From: an uncultured Flavobacteriaceae bacterium
Lineage (GTDB): Bacteria; Bacteroidota; Bacteroidia; Flavobacteriales; Flavobacteriaceae
Direction of reading: 5' to 3'
Length of the DNA stretch: 42,654 bases
Assembly (NCBI GenBank): GCA_905479415.1
Contig: CAJQMK010000029.1
Location: 1-42,654, forward strand
The first letter of the stretch is position 1, and every line of letters begins with the position of its first letter. The translations under genes and the position numbers were made by a program. Shown here piece after piece: positions 1 through 9,557 of the stretch. The notes below the pieces were generated by a model. The model saw only the letters and a list, made by a program, of their open reading frames with translations. It did not search any database and had not been told where the DNA came from.

Positions 1-2
1 CT

Positions 3-173
3 GTAAAATTGAGATTAGTTATGGGAGTTTATACATTTGTTTTTGGATGGAGATTATCTCTTTTTACAAAAACTAGACAGTTCTGGTCGGTTCCTTTTGT
101 GTCACAAGAAAAGAGAGAAAAATATCTAAAAACAGTTAAAAAAGATATTAAGAATGATATAGCATATGATTAA
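3..173 (+). CDS. C-terminal fragment of a hypothetical protein, truncated by window edge (VKLRLVMGVYTFVFGWRLSLFTKTRQFWSVPFVSQEKREKYLKTVKKDIKNDIAYD)
   Basis: Open frame from the window edge to TAA at 171-173; no family recognised. Confidence 0.45.
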   Translation, partial: VKLRLVMGVYTFVFGWRLSLFTKTRQFWSVPFVSQEKREKYLKTVKKDIKNDIAYD

Positions 174-183
174 ATAATTATAT

Positions 184-191
184 TATATTTG
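184..191 (+). promoter_or_regulatory. Bacteroidetes-type -7 box (TATATTTG) upstream of tRNA-Val
   Basis: Matches TAnnTTTG 12 nt before the tRNA; no clear -33 TTG at the expected distance. Confidence 0.45.
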
Positions 192-202
192 CCATCGTTT
201 TA

Positions 203-277
203 GGGCGCTTAGCTCAGTTGGTTCAGAGCACTTGGTTTACACCCAAGGGGTCAGGGGTTCGAATCCCTTAGCGCCCA
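203..277 (+). tRNA. tRNA-Val(TAC)
   Basis: Acceptor GGGCGCT/AGCGCCC, anticodon stem CTTGG/CCAAG with loop TTTACAC, T-loop GGTTCGAATCC. Confidence 0.95.
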
Positions 278-283
278 CAAAAA

Positions 284-313
284 AAACCCACTCATTTGAG
301 TGGGTTTTTTTAT
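284..313 (+). terminator. Rho-independent terminator after tRNA-Val
   Basis: aaaACCCACTCATTTGAGTGGGTTTTTTT hairpin plus T-run. Confidence 0.85.
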
Positions 314-368
314 ATTTCAATTCTAATTAAAAATTTTACTTTTCAAAGTTAATATCTGGTTTATTTAT

Positions 369-581
369 TTAGGGTAATTTGAAAATATCTTCTACTTTAC
401 AATCCAAGGTTTTTGCAATTTTTAATGCAAGAACAGTTGATGGAACATAAACTCCATTTTCTATAGCATTTATACTTTTACGAGAAACTTCAGCAGATAT
501 TGAAAGTTCTTGTTGAGTTAAATTAGCAGTTTTTCTTAGATCCTCTAAGTTATTTAAAAGCTTTTTATGGTTTTTACCCAT
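369..581 (-). CDS. Small XRE/Cro-CI family HTH transcriptional regulator
   Basis: 70 aa, HTH signature LRKTANLTQQELSISAEVSRKSINAIENGVYVPS. Confidence 0.85.
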   Translation of the reverse strand: MGKNHKKLLNNLEDLRKTANLTQQELSISAEVSRKSINAIENGVYVPSTVLALKIAKTLDCKVEDIFKLP

Positions 582-583
582 GT

Positions 584-973
584 TTATTGCTTTTCGAAAT
601 CGTCAACAGCATTTGTAAGCTCTTTTCCTGTATTTGGGTACAGGTAACCGGCTATCAAAGTCCCAACTCCTATTAATCCAACCATACCTCCAACTCCTTT
701 TAAAATAACTCCAAGTGCTATATAACCAAGAAGCCAGAGACCCGCACCAACAAAAATTGTTATTACTCCATTTCTACGATAATCAATAGGTTCCTTTTTT
801 CTTTCCTCAAAAATTTTTAATAACTCTTCTACTTTTGAAGTGTCCTCAAGATTTTTAGAGATTTCCAAAACTGTTTCTCTTTTTCCTTTTCCTTCATAGT
901 ATAACCATATGAACACAGCAACCGGTACAGCTGTTCCTGAGAGCATTCCGATTATTGGTATTAAATTTTCCAT
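584..973 (-). CDS. Small membrane protein (DUF6249-like), paired with the XRE regulator
   Basis: 129 aa, N-terminal and C-terminal hydrophobic segments; starts 2 nt upstream of the HTH gene. Confidence 0.65.
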   Translation of the reverse strand: MENLIPIIGMLSGTAVPVAVFIWLYYEGKGKRETVLEISKNLEDTSKVEELLKIFEERKKEPIDYRRNGVITIFVGAGLWLLGYIALGVILKGVGGMVGLIGVGTLIAGYLYPNTGKELTNAVDDFEKQ

Positions 974-991
974 AACTATAATTTATTTGAT

Positions 992-1043
992 TAATGTAAC
1001 GCAAACGTAATATTAATTTCAGTGATACGCAAACGTTACATTA
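992..1043. promoter_or_regulatory. Promoter/candidate operator: direct repeats ACGCAAACGT at 999-1008 and 1027-1036 inside inverted repeat TAATGTAACG (992-1001) / CGTTACATTA (1034-1043)
   Basis: On the minus strand reads TTTG-N20-TACGTTTG (-33 at 1030-1033, -7 at 1002-1009). Confidence 0.7.
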
Positions 1044-1071
1044 GTTAATTTTTAAATAGTATATTAATAGA

Positions 1072-1464
1072 ATGAAAAATATATTTTTAATCATTTCAAT
1101 TTTCTTTTTTAGTTGTGAAAAATCTGAAAATTTACCTACTATATATAATTCAATTGAAGGTAAATGGCTTGCACAAGGAACTATACCAGAGGGAAACACA
1201 ATGTATCTCTATGAAAATGGAGTGCGTTATACTTATTACTGTGTAGAAGGAGATTGTAATTCATTATACAATTCATACACAGCAAATGATGGAAATCACC
1301 TTCCGAGTATTCTTAATTACACATTTGAAAATGATATCCTAACTGTTGATTTGAATTTTGGCAGTGAATTAGTAACGCCTGTTACATTTGAATGTGATGG
1401 TGGTAAGGCAAACTTTACAACACCAGGTTACAGTCTAATTAGATTAAATTCTGATTGTAATTAA
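1072..1464 (+). CDS. Hypothetical lipoprotein
   Basis: N-terminal signal with lipobox-like FFFSC (MKNIFLIISIFFFSCEKSEN). Confidence 0.65.
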   Translation: MKNIFLIISIFFFSCEKSENLPTIYNSIEGKWLAQGTIPEGNTMYLYENGVRYTYYCVEGDCNSLYNSYTANDGNHLPSILNYTFENDILTVDLNFGSELVTPVTFECDGGKANFTTPGYSLIRLNSDCN

Positions 1465-2408
1465 TTTTCTTCCCAGTTCATTTTTTTAACTCCCAAAAAC
1501 ATAGAAACTTTTTTCTTGTATTGTTTATAATCAGGATATTTCTTTTCACTTATACTTTCTGTGTAATTAGCACTGTTATAAAAAAGAATGATAAGTAAAA
1601 CACACCCTATTATTGACCAATTTAAGTAGATTCCAGTAGCTGAAATTGAAAAAAGATAAAATGTAACCCAAATTAATTGCTCAGAAATAAAATTTGGATG
1701 CCTAGAAATACTCCATAGTCCTTTAGAAATAAATCCTCTTTTAAAATCTCCTGTTAAAGTTTCGTTATTATCAATTTTTTTGTACTTATTAAATTGAAAT
1801 TCAAATTGCTGTTTATCAGCTATTGACTCGGTAATAATAAATGATAACATTAATATTGCTATAATAATATCATAAACATTTATAGCGGAGCCCTCTCCTT
1901 GCCATGCTGCTAAGATAGGTAGACTGAAAAGAAAGATTAAGCCCATTTGATAAAGGCAAATAAATAATAAATTAAATATCGACCATACTATTTTTATATT
2001 AAAAATTGGAACCCGTTCTTTAAGTATTTTCCATCTGTAATCTTCTTCTCCTTTCCAAAAATAAATACTATATCCACTTTTTCTAGAAAAATTATATGTT
2101 AATCTAATCCCCCAAATAGTTACTAAAATTGACATCAAGATCATTCTTAGATTATAATCAGAATGATAGGTAAAAAACCACACATATATTATTGGTGCTA
2201 TGCTCCAAACTTTATCAACTTGACTGTAATTTCTAGAAATTTCACCAACTAAAAAACATGAGCCAGTGAGAAAGAGGTAAATAATTACAGAATCTTTGAA
2301 AACGGACATTTGAAATTTATTTAATTCAAATTCAAAAATGTTTCCATAAAAAATTAAATAAACTAGAACAATTAAACTTAGTATTAGTGTAATCACTTTT
2401 TTTATCAT
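1461..2408 (-). CDS. DUF1295 / steroid 5-alpha-reductase-like membrane protein
   Basis: 315 aa multi-pass protein with GLWSISRHPNFISEQLIW motif typical of the family. Confidence 0.8.
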   Translation of the reverse strand: MIKKVITLILSLIVLVYLIFYGNIFEFELNKFQMSVFKDSVIIYLFLTGSCFLVGEISRNYSQVDKVWSIAPIIYVWFFTYHSDYNLRMILMSILVTIWGIRLTYNFSRKSGYSIYFWKGEEDYRWKILKERVPIFNIKIVWSIFNLLFICLYQMGLIFLFSLPILAAWQGEGSAINVYDIIIAILMLSFIITESIADKQQFEFQFNKYKKIDNNETLTGDFKRGFISKGLWSISRHPNFISEQLIWVTFYLFSISATGIYLNWSIIGCVLLIILFYNSANYTESISEKKYPDYKQYKKKVSMFLGVKKMNWEEN

Positions 2409-2435
2409 AGAAACAAAATACTAAAATATATTGCA

Positions 2436-2463
2436 TAAAAAAAGCCGCATAATAGCGGCTTTA
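2436..2463 (-). terminator. Terminator downstream of the C4-zinc-ribbon-family gene
   Basis: AAAGCCGC-ATAATA-GCGGCTTT with T-run on minus strand. Confidence 0.75.
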
Positions 2464-2483
2464 AATTATATAGAAAGGAGTAA

Positions 2484-3263
2484 TTAAATACTAGTAAATA
2501 ATTTACTCATTTTTTCATTTTCTTCTTCGGCTAGTTCCTTATCAACTAAAATTCTTCCACTGTGTTCGTCAGTAATGAATTTTTTTCTAGATGCAATATC
2601 TAATTGAACCTGTGGAGGAATAGTGAAAAAAGATCCAGCAGAAGCACCTCTCTCTACAGCCACTACAGCTAAACCATTTCTAACACTTGCTCTAATTTTT
2701 TTATATGAAATAAGTAATGACTCATCAATTTTAGATTCAAAATCAGAGGATTTTTTTATAAGATCACTTTCTTCTTTTTCAGTTTCTTTTAAAATGTCTC
2801 CAAGTTCATTCTTTTTATGTTTTAAATGTTCTTTTCTTTCATTTAATTTAACATTATTTTCTTCAATAGATTGTTTTTTTAATTCAATCTGAGCTTGAAG
2901 CTCTCTAGTTTGCTTGGCACAAAGTTCTATTTCTAATTCTTGAAATTCAATTTCTTTACTTAATGATTCAAAAGCTCTATTATTTCTAACATTCTTTTGT
3001 TGCTCATTATATTTTTTAATCATTGTTTTGGCATTCTCAGTTGCAATTTCTTTTGCTTTGATATCATCTGAGAATTGATTTAAATCACCTTCTATTTTTG
3101 ATATTCTTACTTCTAATCCTGCTACTTCATCTTCTAAATCTTCAACTTCTAAAGGTAATTCGCCTCTAACGCTTCTAATTTTGTCAATTCTTGAATCAAT
3201 AAGTTGAAGGTCATATAATGCTCTTAACCTGTCTTCTACTGTAAATTCTGATTTTTTTGCCAT
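2484..3263 (-). CDS. C4-type zinc-ribbon (DUF164/CdsZ-like) family coiled-coil protein
   Basis: Coiled-coil body plus IPPQVQLDIASRKK...GRILVD tail; zinc-ligand cysteines absent. Confidence 0.8.
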   Translation of the reverse strand: MAKKSEFTVEDRLRALYDLQLIDSRIDKIRSVRGELPLEVEDLEDEVAGLEVRISKIEGDLNQFSDDIKAKEIATENAKTMIKKYNEQQKNVRNNRAFESLSKEIEFQELEIELCAKQTRELQAQIELKKQSIEENNVKLNERKEHLKHKKNELGDILKETEKEESDLIKKSSDFESKIDESLLISYKKIRASVRNGLAVVAVERGASAGSFFTIPPQVQLDIASRKKFITDEHSGRILVDKELAEEENEKMSKLFTSI

Positions 3264-3265
3264 AA

Positions 3266-4045
3266 TTAAAAATGATTAACTGGGTTCGTTTTAGTTTTTG
3301 ATATAATGCACGCAAACTTAGGAATTTTTTTGTTAAGAAAATCTAAAATTAATTGTTTTGTAAACTGTTCACTTTCATAGTGACCTATATCTGCTAATAT
3401 TATCTTTTTTTCAGCTTTAAAATAATCATGATATTTTAAATCCGAAGTCACATAACAATCAGCTTTTTGACAGATAGCTTCTTCAATAGCAAAACTTCCA
3501 GAACCTCCTAAAACTGCTATTTTCTTTATCTTTTTTCCTAATAGTGGAGAATGCTTAATATGTTTAACATTCATTTTAAGTTTCAAAAATTCAAAAAACT
3601 CAATTTCGCTGAGTTCATCATTTAAATCTCCAATCATACCCATTCCAACTTCATTATTATCTTTTTTTAATAATAGTGAGGTGTTTTTTAATGATAATCT
3701 TTCAGCAATTTTATAATTAACCCCTTTTGGATTATTATCTAAATTAGTGTGAACGGCATAGATATTTATATCGTTTTTTATTGCTTTTTCTACAACTCGC
3801 TCTACATAAGTTTTTTCTGTTATTTGTTTTATTCCAGAAAAAATAATGGGGTGAAATGTTATTACTAAATTACAATTTTGATTTATAGCCTCGTCAATAA
3901 CGTCTTCAGTAGCATCAATTGTAATTAGTGCTTTATCTATATTGTTATTTGGATTACCAACCAATAAACCAACATTGTCAAATGTTTCTGCATGCTCTAA
4001 AGGAGACCACTTTTCAATAATATTTGTTATGTCTTTTAATTTCAT
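3266..4045 (-). CDS. Nif3-like dinuclear metal centre protein (DUF34)
   Basis: FHPIIFSGIKQI, YAVHTNLDNNPKGVNYKIAERL motifs. Confidence 0.9.
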   Translation of the reverse strand: MKLKDITNIIEKWSPLEHAETFDNVGLLVGNPNNNIDKALITIDATEDVIDEAINQNCNLVITFHPIIFSGIKQITEKTYVERVVEKAIKNDINIYAVHTNLDNNPKGVNYKIAERLSLKNTSLLLKKDNNEVGMGMIGDLNDELSEIEFFEFLKLKMNVKHIKHSPLLGKKIKKIAVLGGSGSFAIEEAICQKADCYVTSDLKYHDYFKAEKKIILADIGHYESEQFTKQLILDFLNKKIPKFACIISKTKTNPVNHF

Positions 4046-4103
4046 ATTAATATGTAAAGTTAAAAATTATTATATGATTGAATTAAATTATAATTTAGTT
4101 GTA

Positions 4104-5111
4104 ATGAAAATGTTTAAATTTTTATTAATTCCCTTTGGAGTTTTGTATTATCTAATAACATCTATTAGAAATAAATTTTATGATTATAAATTGTTAAAAT
4201 CTATTTCTTTTAATGTTCCATTAATTGGAATTGGTAATCTAAGTTCAGGAGGAACTGGAAAAACACCAATGGTCGAATATTTGATTAGAAATTTTTCTAA
4301 AAAGTATAACACCGTATTAATAAGTAGAGGCTATAAGAGATCTACTAGTGGATATGTTAGAGCAACTAATAAAAGTAACCCAAGTTCAATCGGTGATGAA
4401 CCTTTTCAAATTTTCAAAAAGTTTAATAATATTAATGCTGCAGTTGATTCTAACAGGGTTGGAGGAGTTTCAAAAATCATTCTTGAAGAACCGCAAACAG
4501 AGTTAGTAGTTTTAGATGATTGTTTTCAACATCGAAAAATAAATTTAAAACTTAATATTCTTTTAACAATGTACAACTCTCCATTTTATGAAGATTTTGT
4601 AATTCCAATTGGTAATTTGAGAGAAAAAAGAAGAGGTTATAAAAGGGCAGACATTTTAGTTGTATCTAAATGTCCAGAAAAAATCTGTAAAGATGAAATG
4701 GATAGTATTCGAAAAAAAATCAATCTTTATGATCATCAAAACCTGTTCTTTACAAAAATTAAATATGATAATAATTTAAAAGGGGATGTCAAATTAAAAT
4801 TAGATCAAATAGAAAAATCTATCTTATTTGTTACAGGAATTGCTAACAGCGAACCTGTTATTAGTTTTTTAAACAAAAGTAGTGTTGATTTTGAACATAT
4901 TTCATTTTCAGATCATTATAATTATTCTCAAAATGATATTGATAAAATTGAAAAAGACAACAATAAATTAATCCTAACAACTGAAAAAGATTTTCAAAAA
5001 ATACAATTATTAAATAGAAAAAATAAATGGGTTTATTTAGAAATCAAAATTGAGTTTTTACAAGATGAGTCTCTTTTTAATTCAATAGTAAAAAAAGCTA
5101 TTATCAGCTGA
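4104..5111 (+). CDS. lpxK: Tetraacyldisaccharide 4'-kinase
   Basis: [20 protein letters not shown]-loop and [12 protein letters not shown]; start moved to internal ATG at 4104 (track ORF begins at 3942). Confidence 0.92.
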   Translation: MKMFKFLLIPFGVLYYLITSIRNKFYDYKLLKSISFNVPLIGIGNLSSGGTGKTPMVEYLIRNFSKKYNTVLISRGYKRSTSGYVRATNKSNPSSIGDEPFQIFKKFNNINAAVDSNRVGGVSKIILEEPQTELVVLDDCFQHRKINLKLNILLTMYNSPFYEDFVIPIGNLREKRRGYKRADILVVSKCPEKICKDEMDSIRKKINLYDHQNLFFTKIKYDNNLKGDVKLKLDQIEKSILFVTGIANSEPVISFLNKSSVDFEHISFSDHYNYSQNDIDKIEKDNNKLILTTEKDFQKIQLLNRKNKWVYLEIKIEFLQDESLFNSIVKKAIIS

Positions 5112-5979
5112 TATGTTTTTTTGCTTTATAAGATGATCTTACTAAAGGACCACTTTCTACATGTCTAAACCCTAAACCTTTAGCAAACAACTCATACTTT
5201 TTAAATTGATCTGGAGATATAAATTCTTTTACAGGTAAATGTTTTTTTGAAGGCTGCAGGTATTGTCCAAGTGTTACTATGTCAACATTATTTATTGATA
5301 GATCGTTAAGTGTTTCATAGACTTCATTTTCCATTTCGCCAAGACCAAGCATAATCCCTGATTTTGTTCTTTTTATTCCGTTGTCTTTCAAGTACTTTAA
5401 TACATTTAAACTTCTATCATATTTAGCTTGAATTCTTACCTCACGAGTTAATCTTCTTACTGTTTCCATATTATGGGAAACAACTTCAGGATTTACATCA
5501 ATAATTTTATCAAGATGTTTTTCTATTCCTTGAAAATCTGGAATTAGTGTTTCCAGAGTAGTTCCTGGACTAATTCTTCTAATGCTTTTTACTGTTTCGG
5601 TCCAAATAAGAGTACCCATATCCTTTAAATCATCTCTATCTACTGATGTTAAAACAGCATGTTGAATATTCATAATTTTAATTGAATTTGCAACTTTTTC
5701 AGGTTCTTCCCAATCAATTGTCTCTGGTCTTCCAGTTTTTACACCGCAGAAACCACATGATCGTGTACATATATTACCTAAAATCATAAATGTAGCGGTA
5801 CCTTCTCCCCAACATTCACCCATATTTGGGCAGCTTCCAGATGAACATATGGTATTTAGTTTATACTTATCAACTAAAGATCTTAGTTCTGTATATTTTT
5901 TACCAGTTGGTAGTTTTACACGAATCCATTTAGGTTTTTTGGCAATTTTAGGTTCAATAACATCTGTAATATCAGACAT
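5104..5979 (-). CDS. lipA: Lipoyl synthase
   Basis: Radical SAM motif [27 protein letters not shown] motif. Confidence 0.97.
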   Translation of the reverse strand: MSDITDVIEPKIAKKPKWIRVKLPTGKKYTELRSLVDKYKLNTICSSGSCPNMGECWGEGTATFMILGNICTRSCGFCGVKTGRPETIDWEEPEKVANSIKIMNIQHAVLTSVDRDDLKDMGTLIWTETVKSIRRISPGTTLETLIPDFQGIEKHLDKIIDVNPEVVSHNMETVRRLTREVRIQAKYDRSLNVLKYLKDNGIKRTKSGIMLGLGEMENEVYETLNDLSINNVDIVTLGQYLQPSKKHLPVKEFISPDQFKKYELFAKGLGFRHVESGPLVRSSYKAKKHIS

Positions 5980-6001
5980 AAATTTAATTAAATTTTAGGA
6001 A

Positions 6002-6009
6002 CAAATATA
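6002..6009 (-). promoter_or_regulatory. -7 box (TATATTTG) for lipA
   Basis: TAnnTTTG on minus strand 23 nt before lipA ATG. Confidence 0.45.
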
Positions 6010-6030
6010 CAAACTGTTGTTTAAAAATCA

Positions 6031-7242
6031 TTATAAAATTGAAATATACCAAAGACTAAAACATGTTAAAAAGATTAGCCCGATAATACTAAGAATGTTA
6101 ATAAATTTTGATGGTCTATGTTCTTTTGGAGTGTATTTACTATTAATTAATTTATAATTAATGAATGCATAAAAAGGAGCAGTTATAAATGATAGTATAG
6201 TAGCTATCTTTACTAATAGTCCCATTTCAGAAATGAAAAATATAAAAATCATTAATGTCCCAATTGATAATATTATTATCCATAAATTATAATTTTTAAA
6301 ACCTTTGAAACCAAGAAGTTCTGAGCTGATTTTCATTGCTCTTGGAGATGCATCTAGACAAGTTATAGTTGTACTAAACATTGTAGTAAAAGCTGCTATT
6401 GCAATGATTAAGAATACCCCATCTCCAATAGACTTGGTGTAAAGATTAATTAATTGTTTAGCAAATTCTCCTCCGTTGTTTGAAAAATTTTCTCCGCTTC
6501 CAAACATCACAAATGCACCTAAACATAGAAAACATAATCCCAAAATAATCGTTGTTGTATATCCAACATTGAAGTCAAAGATTGCATTTTTTGTATTAAA
6601 TATTTTTTCTTTTTTTCTTTTTTCAAGAGTCCAAATGGACTGCCAAATTGAAACATCTAAAGGAGCTGGCATCCATCCCATAAATGCTGCTAGAAATGCA
6701 ATTCCAATTTCTGTTGTGGGAAAAACTTGTTTTATTTCAAATGAATTTGTAGATCCAAAACCTGCGAAAAATACAGCAAATATTGTACTAATAGTCAGTA
6801 GTATAATTACAAATTTCATCAGGTTGTCTAAAAACTTGTAACGGCCAATTATTAAAATAAACAAACACAAAATTGTTATAATAACTGCCCAGGTTGTGAT
6901 GTTAGATGAAATTCCAAAAAGTTCAATTGCTAAACCAGCTGTCACAATTGTTACTGCAGTCTGGATTGTAAACATTGTAACAATTGATAAAATAAAATAA
7001 ATTACTAAAACACTAGTATTCATTTTTTTATATCCATGAAGAAGAGTTTCACCAGTTGCCATAGCATATTTTGGTCCAAATAAAAAAAATGGATATTTGA
7101 TAATATTTGAAAGAATTAGCACCCATAATAAACTAAAACCAAAATCAGCTCCAGCTCGTGTGGATTGTACCAAATGTGAAACGCCAATAGCTGCTCCAGC
7201 AAAAAGTAAGCCTGGGCCTAATTTTTTTAATATATTAATCAT
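6031..7242 (-). CDS. Nramp family divalent metal transporter
   Basis: GPGLLFAGAAIGVSHLVQSTRAGADFGF and multi-pass topology. Confidence 0.88.
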   Translation of the reverse strand: MINILKKLGPGLLFAGAAIGVSHLVQSTRAGADFGFSLLWVLILSNIIKYPFFLFGPKYAMATGETLLHGYKKMNTSVLVIYFILSIVTMFTIQTAVTIVTAGLAIELFGISSNITTWAVIITILCLFILIIGRYKFLDNLMKFVIILLTISTIFAVFFAGFGSTNSFEIKQVFPTTEIGIAFLAAFMGWMPAPLDVSIWQSIWTLEKRKKEKIFNTKNAIFDFNVGYTTTIILGLCFLCLGAFVMFGSGENFSNNGGEFAKQLINLYTKSIGDGVFLIIAIAAFTTMFSTTITCLDASPRAMKISSELLGFKGFKNYNLWIIILSIGTLMIFIFFISEMGLLVKIATILSFITAPFYAFINYKLINSKYTPKEHRPSKFINILSIIGLIFLTCFSLWYISIL

Positions 7243-7786
7243 TTTCTGAAATTAATTGAAACAGAATTTTTTTTGCCCTTAAAACTTTTACTTTGATGTT
7301 ATTAATTGGCTGATTTAGTTTGATTGAAATTTCTTTATAACTAAGTTCATTGAAACACTTTAGTTCAATAACTTCTTTATAATGAGGTTTTAATTTATTT
7401 ATTTTAAATTTTAATGATTTTAGTTTTTGCTCATTAATTAAGTTATCCTCAGGACTTGGTGAATTTTCTTTAATTTGAATATTTTCATTTAAATGATTCA
7501 AGTCAAATCTATTTTTATTTTTTCTTAACTGATCAATATGAAGATTTTTTGAAATCGTAATTAACCAGGTTTTGAAGACGTATTTTTGATTATAAGTTTT
7601 TATCTTTTCAAAAGCTTTTGCGAAACTCTCAATAGTAATATCTTCAGCGTCAGCTTCGTTATTAGACCTTTTAAGCTGAAATTTATAAACATCATCCCAA
7701 TAGAGATTAAGCAAAAAGCTAAAAGCATTTTGGTTATTTTCTTTTGCTAAGTTGATTTGATTTATAACTGTAGTGTTGACAGACAA
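7235..7786 (-). CDS. ECF-type RNA polymerase sigma factor
   Basis: Sigma-70 region 2 (AEDITIESFAKAFEKIKTY) and region 4 (LSYKEISIKLNQPINNIKVKVLRAK); likely TTG start at 7786 just after the upstream stop, rather than the ATG at 7858 inside the upstream gene. Confidence 0.85.
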   Translation of the reverse strand: MSVNTTVINQINLAKENNQNAFSFLLNLYWDDVYKFQLKRSNNEADAEDITIESFAKAFEKIKTYNQKYVFKTWLITISKNLHIDQLRKNKNRFDLNHLNENIQIKENSPSPEDNLINEQKLKSLKFKINKLKPHYKEVIELKCFNELSYKEISIKLNQPINNIKVKVLRAKKILFQLISEND

Positions 7787-7790
7787 AAGA

Positions 7791-7994
7791 TTATTTTGTT
7801 TCAGGATTTTTGCATTCTGTTTCCGTAGGAAGTTTTCCGCATATTCCACACGGTTCATTGTCCTTATTTAAAAAAGGACTTGCGCTAGCGCATGTACCGG
7901 CAAATTTCCCATCTTTTTTTACAATAATTTTAATTGCAATTCCTGCGAACGCTAACCCAATTAATAAAAATGTTATAATAAATAATTCAACCAT
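7791..7994 (-). CDS. Small cysteine-rich membrane protein
   Basis: One TM helix then KDGKFAGTCAS...CGICGKLP; start overlaps murB stop (TAATG). Confidence 0.7.
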   Translation of the reverse strand: MVELFIITFLLIGLAFAGIAIKIIVKKDGKFAGTCASASPFLNKDNEPCGICGKLPTETECKNPETK

Positions 7995-9004
7995 TATTCA
8001 AATATATTAACTTCTTCTTCAAGCAAGATATTAAATTTTTTTAAAACACTTTTTTTAATGTTTTGTGAAAATTTATAAATTTCTTCTCCAGATGCTCCAC
8101 CATTATTTACAATAACAAGAGCATGTTTTTTATGTGTTCCGGTTTTTCCTTCAATTTTACCTTTGAAACCACATTCTTCAATTAACCATGCCGCTGGAAT
8201 CTTAACTTCATTTTTTGAAATTTTATAATTCGGAATTGTATTGAATTTTTTAAATAAATTTTTAAATTTTAAGTTTGAAATTATTGGGTTTTTGAAAAAA
8301 CTTCCACAATTTCCAATTTTTTTTGGGTCAGGCAGTTTATTAGTTCTAATCTCAATTACCAGTTTTGAAATATCCTGAATAGTTGGGGTTATAATTCCCC
8401 TTTCATTTAGTAAATTTTTCAATGGCTTATACTCAGAATTTATGACGTGGTTTGTTTTTGAAAGTCTAAAAGTGACTCTTGAAATTACGTACTTGTTTTT
8501 AAGTTTTTCTTTAAAGATTGAACTACGGTAAGTGAAATTACATTCATCCTTGATAAATGTTTTTATTATTTTATTATCAATAGAAATAGCTCTGCAGCTG
8601 TGAAAAACATCTTTTAATTCAGCTCCATATGCTCCAATATTTTGAATTGGAGCACTGCCAACATTACCAGGTATTAAACTTAAATTTTCAATACCTCCAT
8701 AATTTTTAGCTAAACTCCATCTTACAAAATCATTCCAATTTTCCCCAGCCCCAACAGAAACATATATAGAATTTTCATTTTCTTCAATGATTTGTATTCC
8801 TTTAATTTCAATTTTTAAAATAGGTTTATTGATATTGTTCTTGAAAAGTATATTAGATCCTCCACCAAGAATAAGCGGGTTGCATTTATTTTCTATTAAA
8901 AAATGTAGAATTTCATCCTCGTTTTTAGCTTTATTAAAATTATTAGCTAATACATCTATTCCAAAAGTGTTGAATTCTTTTAGTGAAGAGATATGCGTTT
9001 TCAA
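7994..9004 (-). CDS. murB: UDP-N-acetylenolpyruvoylglucosamine reductase
   Basis: PLILGGGSNILF, LIPGNVGSAPIQNIGAYG, NCGSFFKNP motifs; TTG start. Confidence 0.95.
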   Translation of the reverse strand: MKTHISSLKEFNTFGIDVLANNFNKAKNEDEILHFLIENKCNPLILGGGSNILFKNNINKPILKIEIKGIQIIEENENSIYVSVGAGENWNDFVRWSLAKNYGGIENLSLIPGNVGSAPIQNIGAYGAELKDVFHSCRAISIDNKIIKTFIKDECNFTYRSSIFKEKLKNKYVISRVTFRLSKTNHVINSEYKPLKNLLNERGIITPTIQDISKLVIEIRTNKLPDPKKIGNCGSFFKNPIISNLKFKNLFKKFNTIPNYKISKNEVKIPAAWLIEECGFKGKIEGKTGTHKKHALVIVNNGGASGEEIYKFSQNIKKSVLKKFNILLEEEVNIFE

Positions 9005-9033
9005 TTTTTATATATTAATTGAGAGTGAATGCT

Positions 9034-9450
9034 TTATTTGATTTTATACTTTTTACCTTCTTCATCTTCATCAGGTTCTGGCAAAACTTCTCCCTTTATT
9101 CTGAGTATAACATTTGTTGTTTTAGCATTGGACCTTACTGTAATTGCTTTTTGAAAAATTCCAGTTCTTTTCGTGTCGTAACTAACTTCGATTTCTCCAG
9201 ACTCACCAGGTAATACAGGTTTTTCTGGTTTTTTTGGAATAGTACAACCACAGGATGAAAAAATTCTAGTAAATATGAGTGGGCTATTCCCAATATTTTT
9301 AAATTTAAATATTCTGTTTCCATCTTCTCCGTTTTCAATTACGCCATAATCAATTACTGTTTCAGTAAATTTTATTTCAGCTAAATTTTCTTGACTAAAA
9401 AGGTTTGTTACAAAAAATAACAAAGCTGTGAATAATAATATTTTCTTCAT
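9034..9450 (-). CDS. DUF1573 domain secreted protein
   Basis: Signal peptide (MKKILLFTALLFFVTNLFS) then FKFKNIGNSPLIFTRIFSSCGCTIP; start shortened from 9498. Confidence 0.85.
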   Translation of the reverse strand: MKKILLFTALLFFVTNLFSQENLAEIKFTETVIDYGVIENGEDGNRIFKFKNIGNSPLIFTRIFSSCGCTIPKKPEKPVLPGESGEIEVSYDTKRTGIFQKAITVRSNAKTTNVILRIKGEVLPEPDEDEEGKKYKIK

Positions 9451-9557
9451 CTTAATTAAAATTAAAATTTCTTTTTTAAATATATTACAAAAATACAACT
9501 TACCTTTTAAATTACTTTTTAGTTAACTACTTTTGTTTCCAATTATGAAAAATATAT

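Noticed and set aside
369-973. XRE gene plus small ORF as a toxin-antitoxin pair
   Set aside because: Partner is a membrane protein with no toxin-like fold; better fits a small regulator/membrane-protein pair
6476-6841. 121-aa plus-strand ORF
   Set aside because: Antisense to the Nramp transporter; no supported features
7787-7858. N-terminal extension of the sigma factor from ATG 7858
   Set aside because: Lies within the end of the upstream membrane-protein gene; sigma homology begins after the TTG at 7786
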